A DNA stretch of 64,000 nt from Oscillospiraceae bacterium NTUH-002-81 (GCA_032620915.1 CP136052.1:651001-715000), one strand, 5' to 3'. Shown: positions 26,549 through 35,639, numbered from the stretch's first letter. Notes: a model not told the origin generated them from the letters alone. Made by a program: numbers and translations.

Positions 26549-26717
26549 TGATGCCAGGATCGAAAAGTCTGCATCCACGTGAGCTTGCTCATAGGTGGAT
26601 GCAAGACCTTGAGATCCGCCCTGACATGAGCATAAAAGTGGGATGGAAATCCCACGATATGCGAATGACAGGTAGAATTGTGAAAGTGCGAAGCACGAAG
26701 CAATTCGTAGGCATCAT
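26548..26717 (+). repeat. Structured intergenic repeats, type A copy 2 plus type B copy 2
   Basis: Type A: GCATCCAC/GTGGATGC (26571-26578 with 26595-26602) capped by GTGAGCTTGCTCAT. Type B: GTGGGAT/ATCCCAC (26638-26644 with 26649-26655), ATGCGAAT, and GAATTGT/GCAATTC (26675-26681 with 26700-26706) enclosing GTGC-GAA-GCAC. The outer ends GTGATGCC (26548) and GGCATCAT (26710) can pair and would close both modules into one 170-base structure. Compared with the copies around proS, several stem pairs change on both sides. Confidence 0.7.
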
Positions 26718-26766
26718 AAGGATGTGACAGATGGAGCGGGTGAACTGAAATTTTGTCCGATTTCTG

Positions 26767-26794
26767 TTGCGCGGCGGTCTGGGGGGTATATAAT
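26767..26794 (+). promoter_or_regulatory. Promoter before the solute-binding lipoprotein gene
   Basis: TTGCGC (26767-26772) and TATAAT (26789-26794) with a 16-base spacer, about 77 bases upstream of ATG 26871. Confidence 0.5.
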
Positions 26795-26870
26795 TATTTT
26801 GTAAAAATGTCGTTAAATTTTGAAATTGTATGTAAATTTGATGGTCATACAAAGGAAAAGGAGAAAAAGA

Positions 26871-28447
26871 ATGCAGAGACGAAAACTTCTGTGTGCATTG
26901 CTGGCAGCGGCATGCACGGTATCGCTGCTGGCCGGATGCGGTCGCACGGACACGGTTGCGGGAACAGACAACAACAGTGAGGACAACAGCAGTGCCAGTG
27001 CTGAGGAGAGCGATCACCCGGTCATTACCATGAATGCACCGTATCGGAACATGTCTGCATTCTCTGATCTGGTTCATGAGAAATATCCGGAGATCAATCT
27101 GGAGATCATCCCTTATAACGGACAGAACACCTCTGCCTATATGAAGGATATGCGCCTGTCCGGACAGATGACGGATATCTATTTTACATCGTTTTATACG
27201 CCGGGGCGGTATGACGATGAGGAAGATTTCCTGGATTTGTCTGCTTATGAGTTTACAGACAATTATACCCAGTCCCGTCTGCGTGAGGTGACATATGATG
27301 GCGGCATTTATATGCTGCCGCAGGGTTACAGTGCACTGGGCATTACGTATAATAAAACATTGCTGGAGAAAAACGGCTGGGCGCTGCCGACGAATCTGGA
27401 TGAGATGGAAGAACTGAAGCAGCAGGTAGAGGATGCAGGGTATATTTTCAGCCGCTGCCAGCTGCAGTATCCCGGTTATGGGTTCCAGTATCTGTGCAAC
27501 ATCGCGGATACCGGTTTCTTAAGTACCCTTGACGGACTTGCCTGGCAGGAGAAGTTCTTAAAGGGCGAGACAACGGTGGCAGATACGCCGGAGATGATGG
27601 AGACCCTGCATTTGCTGGAACGCTGGAAGATGCCCTTCATGTCATGGAGGTGCTTTCCACGGTAGAAGGTCTGGAATCCCTGGAGCCGACCCAGGTGAAT
27701 GCCCGTCTACTGCCGCTGAAGGACTGGAACGCCGGGGAGGACAGCTATTATGCAGATATGCTGGAGGAGCTGAACACCGGCCATACGGCGCCCTTTATTT
27801 ATTCCGGCTGGGAAAATCTGGCTGTGCCTATGGGCGAGAAGATGATTGATTACATCTGCGGCAATGCCACATTGGATGAGGTGATCGCATGCTTTGATGA
27901 GAGCCAGCATCTGGTGACGGAAGATATCACACCTTATTATACGACAGTGACAGAGACGATCAGCACGGAGGACTGTGCGAAGCTGGTTGGTATCTGTTTC
28001 GGAGAAGCCACAGGGGCGGATGCGGCGCTGATTTCTGTCAACGAATGGAATTATAATCTGGAGACCAATAAGATGAATGCTCAGGGAGTCAGCGGCAATC
28101 TGTTCCCGCTGCCGACAGGCGACGAGGAGATCGTTTCTGTATTCCCGACGGGCTGGCATGATAATATCCGGACACTCACTATGACCGGATCTCAGATCAA
28201 AGAACTGGCCGCAGCCGGATATGATGCGTATGGCAATGGCAATCCGTTCCCGTATGTGCTTGTGACAAAGGGCGGTATGGAACTGGACGATGATACCACA
28301 TATACCATTCCGGTGTGCGGTGCGACAGAGGAAGTGGCGGAAGCAGCAGGAGGATTTACGGACAGCGGTGTGTTTGGACTGGATGCTGCGAGAGAATATC
28401 TGAGCCAGTTTGAAACTTTGAGTGCAGAGGATATTGTTTGGGAGTAG
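26871..28447 (+). pseudogene. Lipoprotein: solute-binding domain fused to 5'-nucleotidase C-terminal-like domain, frameshifted as sequenced
   Basis: A secreted lipoprotein (signal peptide with lipobox SLLAGCG, Cys at about residue 22) is followed by a family-1-type extracellular solute-binding domain (MTDIYFTSF, YNKTLLEKNGWALPTNLDE). The C-terminal 180 residues (GEATGADAALISVN, VFPTGWHDNIRTLTMTGSQIKELA, YTIPVCG) resemble the 5'-nucleotidase C-terminal domain. The frame breaks at about 27628; restoring one A in TGGAAG gives RWKDALHVMEVLS and a continuous protein of about 525 aa. ATG 26871 follows AAAGGAAAAGGAG. It lies 7 bases before a hybrid sensor kinase gene, so it may be the periplasmic-type sensor partner of that kinase. 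Domain call for the C-terminus is by pattern only. Confidence 0.75.
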
Positions 28448-28454
28448 GAAAAAC

Positions 28455-28595
28455 ATGGGGAAATCAATGAAAGACGCTGATGCCGGGAGAAAGAGCCGCC
28501 GGTCAATCCTTTGGCTTGTTATGGCAGCTTTACTGGCTGTGCTGATCAGTGTGTTTGCATTTCTGAGATTTTACAGTGCCTATATTGATAAAATG
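28455..28595 (+). pseudogene. 5' fragment of hybrid sensor histidine kinase, cut by the outer mobile element
   Basis: Encodes an N-terminal basic stretch and one membrane helix (ILWLVMAALLAVLISVFAFL) and ends at YSAYIDKM. Joining base 28595 to 57824 gives YIDKMLYAERLSQM in one frame, so the rest of the gene lies at 57824-59705. ATG 28455 follows AGGAAAA. Confidence 0.85.
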
Positions 28596-28695
28596 TTTCA
28601 TACCCAAATAGGTGTAGGAAAACGGCTCGATGGCGGGCGGCGGCGTGTCAAGAAATATCTATGGAGTTTTTAAGAACCGCCCCGGCGGGGGCAGG
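28596..28695. other. Left terminus of the outer element, no gene
   Basis: One hundred bases between the junction and the recombinase stop codon. They hold the left half of the recombination site and a perfect hairpin GCAGGTCA/TGACCTGC (about 28693-28713) that overlaps the recombinase stop codon and could terminate its transcript. Confidence 0.5.
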
Positions 28696-30360
28696 TCAGG
28701 CTGTGACCTGCTCCACCTCCGGGATGGGTTTGAGATTGAAATGAATTTCGATAGAAATGTGTCTTGTCTTATCGCTGTCTATGCTCTCATGGACAACGAT
28801 TTCTTTAATCAGGCGGTTTAAGGTGGCGGCGTCCAGTTCCGTGATGTCGGCGTATTCCTGAATGGCTTCCACCCATTGGCGGGCGTCACACGCAAGCCGG
28901 ATTTCATCGGCCAGCTTCTTCCGGCCTTCCGTGACCTTTGCTTTCAACTCGGCCTGTTCCGCCTGCGTCTTTTCCATCAGCAGATTGAAGTTCGCTTCGC
29001 TGATACGTCCGGCAACCATGTCCTCATACAGCCGCAGAACCATCTTTTCCAGAACGTCAATGCGTTCCTCGTCTTTGGCAAGGGAGCGTTCCAACGCTTC
29101 CCGCTGGCCTTTCTGCTCGGCTTCGCAGGTGTCGGACAGCTTCCCGGCAACGGCTTCCCCGTCCATCAGGGCGGCTCTGGCGCACTCCCGGATTTTGTTC
29201 AGCACAAGGCTGTAAAGGGTGTCGTACTCAACCCGGTGCTGGGTACAGTGCTGTTTCCCGTAGGCGTTGTAGGTCTTACAGGAATAAATCTGCTTCGGGT
29301 GCTTGTCGTTGGTGTAGCGGATCGTCAGCGACTTCCCGCACTCGCCGCACTTGATAAGCCCCGCAAACAGGCTGATTTCCCCGGTCTGGCGGGGGCGCTG
29401 CCGGGATTTCAGCTTGCGCTGCACGATGTCAAAGGTCTTGCGGTCAACAAGCGGCTCATGCTGGTTCTCCACCACAATCCAGTCCTCCGGCTTCTTTTCC
29501 CCGATAGTGCCGATTTTGAAGCGGTATTCCTTCTTCTGGGAAGCGATAGCGCCGGTGTAGACGGGGTTCATCAGGATGTCCTTAATCACGGAGAAGTCCC
29601 ACATATACCGCCCGTTGACCGGGTCTTTCTTTTCCCACTTGGTTGACACGTTCCGAAAGCCCCGCACCCGGTTCCAGTAGGTCGGGCATGGGATTTTTTC
29701 TTCTTCCAGCCTGCGCCGGATGTAGTTGGGGCCGTGTCCTTCCAGCGCCCACGCAAACAGACGCCGGACAATGGGGACCGTTTCCTCATCAATCAGCAGA
29801 TGGTTTTTGTCCTCCGGGTCTTTCCGATACCCGAAGGGGGCAAGGCAGCCGGTAAACTGGCCTTTCTGCGCTTTCAGCAGATAAGAGGAATGAACCTTCT
29901 TGGAAATGTCCTTGCTGTACATCTCGTTGAGGATGTTCTTGAACGGCGCAATGTCGTTGTTGTCCCGCATGGTGTCGATACCGTCATTCATGGCGATATA
30001 CCGCACGCCGTTGCGGGGGAAGAAATCTTCAATCAGGAAGCCGGTCTGCAAGTAATTCCTACCCAGTCTGGACAGGTCTTTCGTGACCACAAGGTTTATC
30101 TGCCTGCGCTCGATGGCTTTCAACATCCGTTTCAGGTCGGGGCGCTCCATGTTCAGCCCCGTGTAGCCATCGTCCTGATAGACTGCAACAACCTCCCATC
30201 CCTGCTTCTCGCAGTAGGTTTCCAGCATAGCCCGCTGGTTTGCGATACTGGCGCTCTCCCCGTCAAGGTCATCGTCCTTGGAAAGCCTGCAATAGATAGC
30301 CGCCCGGAAGCTGCCTGCCAGTATTGCGTCTACGCCTGTATATTCAAATCCGTTCATCAT
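28696..30360 (-). CDS. Large serine recombinase (TnpX/TndX type) of the outer element
   Basis: Site-specific integrase/excisionase of about 555 aa. The resolvase domain starts at AAIYCRLSKDDDLDGES (catalytic Ser in YCRLS) with the conserved DLSRLGRNY; then a recombinase domain, a zinc ribbon (CGECGKS ... C ... HC), and a long coiled coil (about 400-490). It is the gene nearest the left end, reading outward, as in Tn4451-like elements. Start is probably one of the adjacent ATGs at 30360 or 30357; a GTG at 30375 would overlap the upstream gene. Expected to cut a dinucleotide core with 2-base overhangs. Confidence 0.93.
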   Translation of the reverse strand: MMNGFEYTGVDAILAGSFRAAIYCRLSKDDDLDGESASIANQRAMLETYCEKQGWEVVAVYQDDGYTGLNMERPDLKRMLKAIERRQINLVVTKDLSRLGRNYLQTGFLIEDFFPRNGVRYIAMNDGIDTMRDNNDIAPFKNILNEMYSKDISKKVHSSYLLKAQKGQFTGCLAPFGYRKDPEDKNHLLIDEETVPIVRRLFAWALEGHGPNYIRRRLEEEKIPCPTYWNRVRGFRNVSTKWEKKDPVNGRYMWDFSVIKDILMNPVYTGAIASQKKEYRFKIGTIGEKKPEDWIVVENQHEPLVDRKTFDIVQRKLKSRQRPRQTGEISLFAGLIKCGECGKSLTIRYTNDKHPKQIYSCKTYNAYGKQHCTQHRVEYDTLYSLVLNKIRECARAALMDGEAVAGKLSDTCEAEQKGQREALERSLAKDEERIDVLEKMVLRLYEDMVAGRISEANFNLLMEKTQAEQAELKAKVTEGRKKLADEIRLACDARQWVEAIQEYADITELDAATLNRLIKEIVVHESIDSDKTRHISIEIHFNLKPIPEVEQVTA

Positions 30361-30365
30361 AACCG

Positions 30366-30563
30366 TTACCCGCACAATCCAGACGGAACACGGTCACTCT
30401 GAACCTTGTCTTTATTATACTCTAAATCTTGCTTTTTCGCAAGATATTCTTTATCATTTCTCTGGCTGTATTTCTGTGCAATCAGGCTCACGAAAACGTC
30501 CGTAGCGTCCAGTTCGCCGTCAAATACCGTTGTGACATGGATTTCAGTTTTGCTTTTTGCCAT
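30366..30563 (-). CDS. TnpW-like small transposon protein
   Basis: Protein of 65 aa starting MAKSKTEIHVTTVFDGELDA, resembling small proteins named TnpW that sit next to TnpX-type recombinases; function unknown. Its leader (TTATGGAGGTAACTGCCTAT in the sense direction) is nearly identical to the leader of the counterpart in the inner element (41517-41702), although the proteins share little beyond MxKSK. It may help excision, by position only. Confidence 0.6.
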   Translation of the reverse strand: MAKSKTEIHVTTVFDGELDATDVFVSLIAQKYSQRNDKEYLAKKQDLEYNKDKVQSDRVPSGLCG

Positions 30564-30590
30564 AGGCAGTTACCTCCATAAATGAAATAA

Positions 30591-30816
30591 GCCAGACAGG
30601 AGAGGGTCGGCAACGAAGTCCGGCAACGGGCTTCAAAAAACCTTGAAAACAATCTCTGTCTGGCGGGTTACTGTTTATTTACTTTTTCTTTTATTTTTCT
30701 GTTGCTTTGGTTGTCAGAGGGGAGAAAAGCCCGCAGTTACGGGCTTTTTCCCGGCAACCGGCCCGGCAACGGGATAGCAACGGGGTCGGCAACCGGCTGT
30801 CATTTCCCCGGATTTT
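30591..30816. repeat. Hairpin and iteron-like GGCAAC repeats between TnpW-like and primase genes
   Basis: GCCAGACAGGAGA (about 30591-30603) and TCTCTGTCTGGC (about 30653-30664) form a long stem. About six copies of GGCAAC or GCAACGG occur (near 30608, 30621, 30752, 30764, 30775, 30787), and AAAGCCCG/CGGGCTTT (about 30727-30747) is a terminator-like hairpin. Repeats next to a primase/helicase gene could be a replication origin used after excision. No gene is seen here. Confidence 0.5.
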
Positions 30817-32217
30817 TCAGAAGGGAAGCTCCATCTGCTCCGTGACTTCCACAAATCCGTCCGGCGTTTTTTCACGCCCGTTGTCAGCGCCCGTTGCCGG
30901 GGTTTCCCGTTCCCAGCCCTTTTGCCTGCCGTATCCTTCAAATATCCGGGGATTGGAGAAATACTTCCATCCCGTGATACCGTGGTTCATGATGTCGTTG
31001 ACTTCCCGGATTTCCCATTGTTTCGGTTCGTCAAAGGGGTGGTTTAAGGCTTCCTTGAAAAGCTGCTTGGAGCATACGGCGCTGCCGGTGTAGCGGTCAA
31101 GGTACGCCTGTATCATCCCGGCCTTGGTATCCTCCGGCATGAAATCCCGCTGGTGTTCTTTGAGGTACTGTATCATTTCGGGGGTAAAAGACAGCTTAAA
31201 ATCGCCGCTTTTGTAGGTTGTCATGGCTTCCGCCCATACCTGTTCAATATAGGCTCTGGAAGCGGCTTCATCGTCCAAAATGTGTACCTCGGCCCGTTCG
31301 GGGTAGACCATGACCGGCAGGAAGCGCCGGTTCCCGGAACGGTCAAGGGGCAGAAAGTCCAGGGCGTTGGAAGTCCCGCCGAACACGCACTGGCGCAGCC
31401 TGTCCTCCGGGTGGGTTTCGTAGGGGATTTTATAGACCTCCTTCTGGCGGCTTAAAAATGACTTGATTTCCTCTATGCTCTTGGCGTTGGCGGTGGCAAT
31501 CATCTCCGACATTTCAATAATCCAGTGGCCTTGTAGCTTACGGTACACGTTATCATCGTCCAGCTTCCGCAAATCATCGGAAAACCACTCGTCTTTTACA
31601 GCCAGCAGCCGGAAGAAGGTGGATTTCCCGGCTCCCTGGCCGCCAACCAGACAGAGCATGACCTCAAATTTACAGCCGGGGCAGAACGCCCGGTGGATGG
31701 CTCCCAGCAGGAACAGCCGCAGCGATTGGAAGGTGTAATTGTCCGTGTCGGCTCCCAGAAAGTGCCGCAGGCAGCAGCGGATACGCTCTTTCCCGTCCCA
31801 GACAAGGCCGCTTAGGTAGTCCCGGATGGGGTGGTAGCTGTTGGCGTCTGCCGCAAGATCGGCGGCGTCCGCTATCTTTTTCTCGCTTGTCAGGCCGTAG
31901 GTCTTTTCCAGATACAGCCGGATATATTTCATGTCCGTATCGGTCATGGCCTTGCTGCCGGTTCTGCGTTTCCTGCCGATGGGCTTTAGAAGGTCAATGC
32001 GCTCGGTCAGGAGATTTTTCGCCACCGCCCCGGAAAGTTCGGGGTCGTGCTGGAACACGGTCAGGCAGTTTTGAATACTGTTGCGAACGCCGCCTTTCTC
32101 GGTGCTTTCCAGCATGGCCTTGACTTCCTCAACGCTCCGGGGTGGCGGGACTTCTTGTATGGTCTGTTCTACGGCCTGCCGCAGTTCGGGCGGCAAAGTC
32201 TGCCATTCTCCGCTCAA
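30817..32217 (-). CDS. VirE/VapE-family P-loop protein (primase-helicase type)
   Basis: Superfamily 3-like ATPase of 466 aa with Walker A LVGGQGAGKSTFF (about 188-200) and the family block FGGTSNALDFLPLDRSGNRRFLPV. Such proteins (virulence-associated E family) accompany primases in phages and IMEs and probably unwind DNA for autonomous replication of the excised circle. The start is TTG 32217 with GTGAGGAA upstream, overlapping the end of the CHC2 gene by 89 bases. Function on this element is inferred from family and neighbours. Confidence 0.82.
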   Translation of the reverse strand: MSGEWQTLPPELRQAVEQTIQEVPPPRSVEEVKAMLESTEKGGVRNSIQNCLTVFQHDPELSGAVAKNLLTERIDLLKPIGRKRRTGSKAMTDTDMKYIRLYLEKTYGLTSEKKIADAADLAADANSYHPIRDYLSGLVWDGKERIRCCLRHFLGADTDNYTFQSLRLFLLGAIHRAFCPGCKFEVMLCLVGGQGAGKSTFFRLLAVKDEWFSDDLRKLDDDNVYRKLQGHWIIEMSEMIATANAKSIEEIKSFLSRQKEVYKIPYETHPEDRLRQCVFGGTSNALDFLPLDRSGNRRFLPVMVYPERAEVHILDDEAASRAYIEQVWAEAMTTYKSGDFKLSFTPEMIQYLKEHQRDFMPEDTKAGMIQAYLDRYTGSAVCSKQLFKEALNHPFDEPKQWEIREVNDIMNHGITGWKYFSNPRIFEGYGRQKGWERETPATGADNGREKTPDGFVEVTEQMELPF

Positions 32218-32773
32218 GGTTCCTCACTTCCTTTCCGTAGCTGGCAATCAGGGCAGCCCGTTCCTCAATATCGGAGAACAGCAGCACATCCAGCAGATAT
32301 TCCACATGGGATTGTTTCTGCAAGGCTTCCACGAAAAGCGGGTGCCATTCCTCGTCCGGCGTCTTGGGGGCATAGTCCCGCTTCCAGCGGCGCAGCAGAT
32401 TGCGATAGTCGGACAGTACCTGAAAACAGTGGCGCTCCATGCGTTTAAATTGCTGCTCCGGGCTTTCCTGCCGGGGCTGGGGGCGGCGGCTCCTGCCGGG
32501 TGGCTCCCTGTCCTCATAGGGGATGGAGAAGTCCTGCGCCAGCATGAGAGCGGCTTCCTTGGGGCTGACGTTTTCCAGACGGGAAACAAAGTCAATCACA
32601 TCCCCGTCTGCCTGACAGCCGAAACAGTGGAAGCGCCGGTCAACCTTCATGCTGGGGTTTTTATCGTCATGGAAGGGGCAGACACACATCCCGTTTCTTC
32701 CTACCCGGATACCGTAATGCTCGGCGGCCTGCCGGGTGGTAACAGACTGCTTCACGGCTTCAAATACGTTCAA
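32129..32773 (-). CDS. CHC2 zinc-finger primase-like protein
   Basis: Protein of about 214 aa. The N-terminal CHC2 zinc finger of DnaG-type primases is clear (CVCPFHDDKNPSM ... FHCFGCQADGDVIDFV, about 30-65). The rest is charged and coiled with no TOPRIM domain, so it probably works together with the VirE-type protein rather than alone. TTG 32773 with GGAGG nine bases upstream is the preferred start; an upstream ATG at 32818 lacks a ribosome-binding site. Confidence 0.8.
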   Translation of the reverse strand: MNVFEAVKQSVTTRQAAEHYGIRVGRNGMCVCPFHDDKNPSMKVDRRFHCFGCQADGDVIDFVSRLENVSPKEAALMLAQDFSIPYEDREPPGRSRRPQPRQESPEQQFKRMERHCFQVLSDYRNLLRRWKRDYAPKTPDEEWHPLFVEALQKQSHVEYLLDVLLFSDIEERAALIASYGKEVRNLERRMADFAARTAAGRRTDHTRSPATPER

Positions 32774-32844
32774 TAGGCAAATCCTCCTGAAAATAAGAAA
32801 AGCGCTTGTCATTCTCACGGGGAAAATGGCAAGCGCCTGATTGG

Positions 32845-34437
32845 TTAAAGTTCCATATCCTGTTTTTGCTGGCGGCGGGGCTGCTGGCGTTTCTGTTCTT
32901 CCCGCTGCTTCACGCCCTCGATGTTCCAGCTTAATTGTTCGTTGAGGGACGGTTTCTTTCCCGGCTCCGCCACGGCTCGGCGCTGCTCCGGCGGCAACAC
33001 ATGGTTTATCCAGTTCCGCACATCCCGCAGCAGCTTCATATCCTCCTGAACCGCCTGCAATCCCTTATTCTTTTCAGACAGTTCCCCGGAAAGCTGCGCC
33101 CGTTCCTTTTTCAATTCTTTCGTATCAAAGGGCAGTTCCTCCTGATGGGCTTTGAAGAAACGGTTGGCGGCAAGGTAGGCGTCCAGTTCTTCCCGGTGTT
33201 CGGCGGCAAATTTCTCCTTCCGGGTTTTCCAGCCGATGGAAGCGTATTTCTTGTAAATCTCTTTGTAGGCTCCGTGGTTGGCAAGATGGGAAAGCGTGGT
33301 ATCAATGGCCTTTATCCGGCGTTCCGATTTTTTTATGTCGGTCTTGACGGAAAGTATCTCCCCGCTGACCTTATCCAGATAGGCGTCAAGGCTCTCCACG
33401 GTGGAAATCTCTTTCTGCCGCAGGAAGTCAAGGGCTTCCATGACCTTGTTGAAATCGCCAACGGTTCCCTTTAGCTTCCCCTTGGAAGTCCAGCCGGTGC
33501 GTTCCTCGCTCCGCATATCCAGATACCGGGAAAGCAGTTCGGGGATGGTCGGCTCCTTTACCTGTTCCAGTGCTTTCAGCAGTACCGCCTTTTTCTCTTT
33601 CAGGCCGGACAGCCAGCCCTTTAAGCTGTGTACCATCTGCCGGATAGACTGCATGAGGGAATTGGCGGCTTTGATGTCCCGGTTCAGGTTGCCGATGTTG
33701 GTCTGTATGCCTTTCCGTTCCAGATAGCTGACCGCTGGCCCCATGTGGACGGTGGGGATTTTATCTATCCCCTGACGCTCATAGGATTTCAGGTTCAGCC
33801 GTTCCGGGCTGCCGATGGCTTCCAGATAGCGGTTCGCCGTGTCCTGCCACGCCTGCCGCCATATCTCGGCGTACTTCTGGTCGTTCCAGTCCACGGTGTC
33901 CTCTTTGTGGCTTTTCCAGTTCCCGGACGGGAGCCGGATACGCTCGCCGTTCTCGTCAAGGTCGTACACCTTCCGGCTCTTGGGGAGCCACCTGCCCTGT
34001 TCGTCCATCCCCCGCATGGTAAAGAGGATATGGGCGTGGGGATTGCCGTCCCCCTTGTCATGGATGGCAAAGTCGGCAATCATGCCTTTGGAAACAAAAA
34101 ACTCCCGGCAGTAGTCCCGGATAAGGTCGGCTTGCTGCGCCGGGAGAATATCCCTCGGTATGGCAAGCACCAGTCTCCGGGCAAGCTGGGAGTTCCATTG
34201 TTTTTCTATGGCTTCGGCGGCGTTCCACAAGGTATTGCGGTCTGCGTACTCCGGCGGGGCGTGGGGTGGCAGCACGATTTCGGTGTGGACGATTTCGCTT
34301 TTATGGGAATAGTATTTCTGTTTCTGGTCGTATTCGGAAAACAGCCGTTCCCCGCTCTGGTAGGCGGCGGCAGCGACAGCAGACTGGCGCTTGCTGCGCT
34401 GGACGATTTTCAGGTCAAAGTGCGGGCATGGTGGCAT
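32845..34437 (-). CDS. MobA/MobL (MobQ-type) relaxase of the outer element
   Basis: Conjugative relaxase of 530 aa that nicks oriT and stays linked to the DNA through tyrosine. Motif I includes Tyr26 in AAAAYQSGERL. Motif III is NPHAHILFTMR (about 131-141, metal-binding HxH). The C-terminal half is a coiled coil rich in Lys and Glu. It matches the RSF1010-like nick sequence found at 35826-35837. The start ATG 34437 follows AAAGGAGG. Transfer would need a coupling protein and secretion system from a helper element. Confidence 0.93.
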   Translation of the reverse strand: MPPCPHFDLKIVQRSKRQSAVAAAAYQSGERLFSEYDQKQKYYSHKSEIVHTEIVLPPHAPPEYADRNTLWNAAEAIEKQWNSQLARRLVLAIPRDILPAQQADLIRDYCREFFVSKGMIADFAIHDKGDGNPHAHILFTMRGMDEQGRWLPKSRKVYDLDENGERIRLPSGNWKSHKEDTVDWNDQKYAEIWRQAWQDTANRYLEAIGSPERLNLKSYERQGIDKIPTVHMGPAVSYLERKGIQTNIGNLNRDIKAANSLMQSIRQMVHSLKGWLSGLKEKKAVLLKALEQVKEPTIPELLSRYLDMRSEERTGWTSKGKLKGTVGDFNKVMEALDFLRQKEISTVESLDAYLDKVSGEILSVKTDIKKSERRIKAIDTTLSHLANHGAYKEIYKKYASIGWKTRKEKFAAEHREELDAYLAANRFFKAHQEELPFDTKELKKERAQLSGELSEKNKGLQAVQEDMKLLRDVRNWINHVLPPEQRRAVAEPGKKPSLNEQLSWNIEGVKQREEQKRQQPRRQQKQDMEL

Positions 34438-34609
34438 GACGGATTGTGGCCTCCTTTCTCCCGGCGTCCGGGCAAAGAAAAAGCAGGAAACCGTTCCATG
34501 ATTTCCTGCTCGGTGGTGCCGCCGGTGGGCGGCTGGTATTCAGTTTTGAAAGTTCGGGTCAGGGTGGCCCGATGATGGATAGCACGATAAATGGAAAGTT
34601 ATCTCTTAC
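34438..34609. other. Intergenic region upstream of mobL, hairpins only
   Basis: GCAGGAAA/TTTCCTGC (about 34482-34509) and CGGGTC...GGCCCG (about 34555-34572) are the only structures seen. The composition changes from GC-rich to AT-rich near 34600, marking the edge of a cargo insertion. Confidence 0.4.
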
Positions 34610-34732
34610 TTAGAATATAGTATGAAAAACCATAGGAACAATGAGAATTAAAATTGCACCTACTACACATATAGTAATTACTTTTTGAAAACTTCGTTTT
34701 TCTTGTTCAGACATATCATTATACCATTTCAT
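34610..34732 (-). CDS. Small membrane protein (40 aa) downstream of an XRE regulator
   Basis: Short open frame of 40 codons: a charged N-terminus (MKWYNDMSEQEKRSFQK) and one hydrophobic helix (ITICVVGAILILIVPMVF). GGAGG lies about ten bases before ATG 34732. It is 63 bases behind the XRE-membrane gene and in the same direction, so it is probably co-transcribed with it. Function unknown. Confidence 0.6.
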   Translation of the reverse strand: MKWYNDMSEQEKRSFQKVITICVVGAILILIVPMVFHTIF

Positions 34733-34795
34733 AGGCAAGCACCTCCTCAACTTTCAATTTTTCGCTGATTCTATTTTGCTACTTGCTGCGGGACT

Positions 34796-35453
34796 TCATT
34801 CTTCTTTATTTTGATTAGGGCGTTTCTTATTACAAAGCGAACCTACCAACATACCGATTGCAGAGATTATCGTTCCTGCTATAATCATTCCAAAGTCTGG
34901 GGCATTCAGTTTGTTAAAAGTAATGTTGTTTGCCATTTTGAATGTGCCATATTCGGCAAACATATACATAATACCAAAGAAAAGGGTAAACGCCCATTTT
35001 CCTTTTCCCCAGAAATTGTTTTTACCAATAACAACGGACACAATAAATGTTGTTACAGGAAGAATAATCCAAAGGAACATCAAACTGTAACCCATAGCGT
35101 CGCTTCCGCTTGTAAAGAACCAGAACACAATCATTGCAAATGCCCAAATCAACAGATAAGCAAGAATTGTAATAATTTTGTTTCTGCTGGCGTTGCTTTT
35201 CACAACATTTGTACTTTCTTCGAGATAATCATAATAGGTTTTCATTTTCTGTTCTCCCTTCAATAAATAGTCAAGAGAGACATCGTAGCATTCGCTCATT
35301 TTTATGACACTGATGATATCCGGATAGGATTTTTCATTTTCCCAATTTGAAATGGTCTGGCGACTCACTCCTAATAATTCAGCAACTTGTTCTTGTGTTA
35401 GCTTTTTTCTCGATTCGGGCTGCCTTGATTTTGCTTCCAATATCATGCTCCAT
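34796..35453 (-). pseudogene. XRE-family regulator with C-terminal membrane domain, frameshifted as sequenced
   Basis: N-terminal Cro/CI helix-turn-helix (LTQEQVAELLGVSRQTISNWE) fused to about four membrane helices. From ATG 35453 (GGAGGTG upstream) the frame reads MEHDIGSKIKAARIEKK and then shifts; removing one T from the plus-strand run 35403-35408 joins it to KLTQEQVAEL. The family is common in Firmicutes as a membrane-tethered regulator for neighbouring small membrane proteins or transporters. The region is AT-rich compared with the mobilization genes, so it is cargo. Confidence 0.75.
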
Positions 35454-35526
35454 GCCACTGCACCTCCCTTGCACTTTCATTGTAGGGAAAACACCCTATA
35501 TCGTCTACCAAACGGCTTTTACATCA

Positions 35527-35556
35527 CTTATAATGTGTGTCAAAATCCTTTGACAA
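35527..35556 (-). promoter_or_regulatory. Promoter for the XRE-membrane regulator
   Basis: Minus-strand TTGTCA (35551-35556) and TATAAG (35527-35532) with an 18-base spacer. Between it and the start codon is an inverted repeat TAGGG-TGTTTT-CCCTA (about 35483-35498), a possible operator. Confidence 0.5.
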
Positions 35557-35639
35557 CAGCATAAAAACCTATCTGTCTTTAATTTTATTATACTATGACC
35601 AGCATCCTTTGGGAATAGATGAATTGTAAACTTGCTGGA

